A DNA stretch of 64,000 nt from an uncultured Spartobacteria bacterium (GTDB taxonomy: Bacteria; Verrucomicrobiota; Verrucomicrobiia; Chthoniobacterales; JAATET01), in contig CALLUD010000007.1 in the NCBI GenBank assembly GCA_938011325.1, positions 359,624 to 423,623 of the forward strand, given 5' to 3'. Shown here one piece after another: positions 63,297-64,000 of this stretch. The notes under the pieces are model-generated. The model was given only the letters and a program-made list of their open reading frames with translations, was not told where the DNA came from and did not search any database. The position numbers and the translations under genes were made by a program. Each line of letters begins with the position of its first letter. Position 1 is the first letter of the stretch.

Positions 63297-64000
<704 letters not shown>

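Overview
The window comes from a high-GC, Gram-negative-type bacterium of the phylum Verrucomicrobiota. The main evidence is the 5' half of a 16S rRNA at the right edge, which carries the Verrucomicrobia variant of the bacterial probe target (acacctacgggtggcagc at 63634-63651). Prepilin-like and PEP-CTERM proteins, lipoproteins with clear lipoboxes, and many secreted hypothetical proteins fit that assignment. I see no phage, insertion sequence, CRISPR array or plasmid function; this is chromosomal sequence with one unusual accessory operon.

Layout. 1-5.7 kb: an edge-truncated Rsm22-type methyltransferase, a PAS hybrid histidine kinase, a 41-residue lipoprotein, hflX, and a decayed M56/BlaR1-type gene. 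5.7-16.5 kb: osmC, a LysM/L,D-transpeptidase-like protein whose catalytic Cys is Gly, a conserved unknown, a secreted Gfo/Idh/MocA protein, a TrhO-RluA fusion, a GH43 glycosidase, a DUF885 peptidase-like protein and an MgtC/DUF4010 membrane protein. 16.6-21.4 kb: two small membrane proteins, then tandem basic-secretory-type metallopeptidases followed by a serpin. 21.4-29.3 kb: a flavoprotein, a Cys-cluster protein, a DEAD-box helicase, a sulfurtransferase and SufE. Facing them on the minus strand is a SAM-I riboswitch, threonine synthase, a ThiS/MoaD-like sulfur carrier, a NIL-domain protein and a YacP-type NYN protein. The first four look like a SAM-controlled sulfur/methionine unit. A tRNA-Lys follows. 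29.3-41.4 kb: paired secreted proteins, TerC, an aminotransferase, HdeD, a lipocalin, an orphan OppA-like lipoprotein, a large hybrid kinase, an SRPBCC protein, a STAS protein and an ECF-like sigma factor.

41.7-51.3 kb (minus strand) is the most interesting part: a tightly packed eight-gene operon with several 4-base stop/start overlaps. In transcription order it encodes a prepilin-like protein, two related PEP-CTERM surface proteins, a cyclase-homology/STAND-ATPase/TPR regulator, a lipoprotein, a GAF protein, a small cytoplasmic subtilase, and a large exported kexin-type subtilase with a P-domain. It ends at a long hairpin at 41579-41632. I do not know this combination as a described system. 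It could be an NTPase-gated protease pathway at the cell surface.

51.4-64 kb: a large secreted Trp/Gly-rich protein, then the housekeeping run rpmI-rplT-pheS-pheT-carA, with structured RNA in three spacers (a terminator-like hairpin before rplT, a long inverted repeat before pheS, a terminated structured RNA before carA). FHA, HNH and coiled-coil/TPR genes follow, then the rRNA promoter with an A-rich upstream element and the start of the 16S gene.
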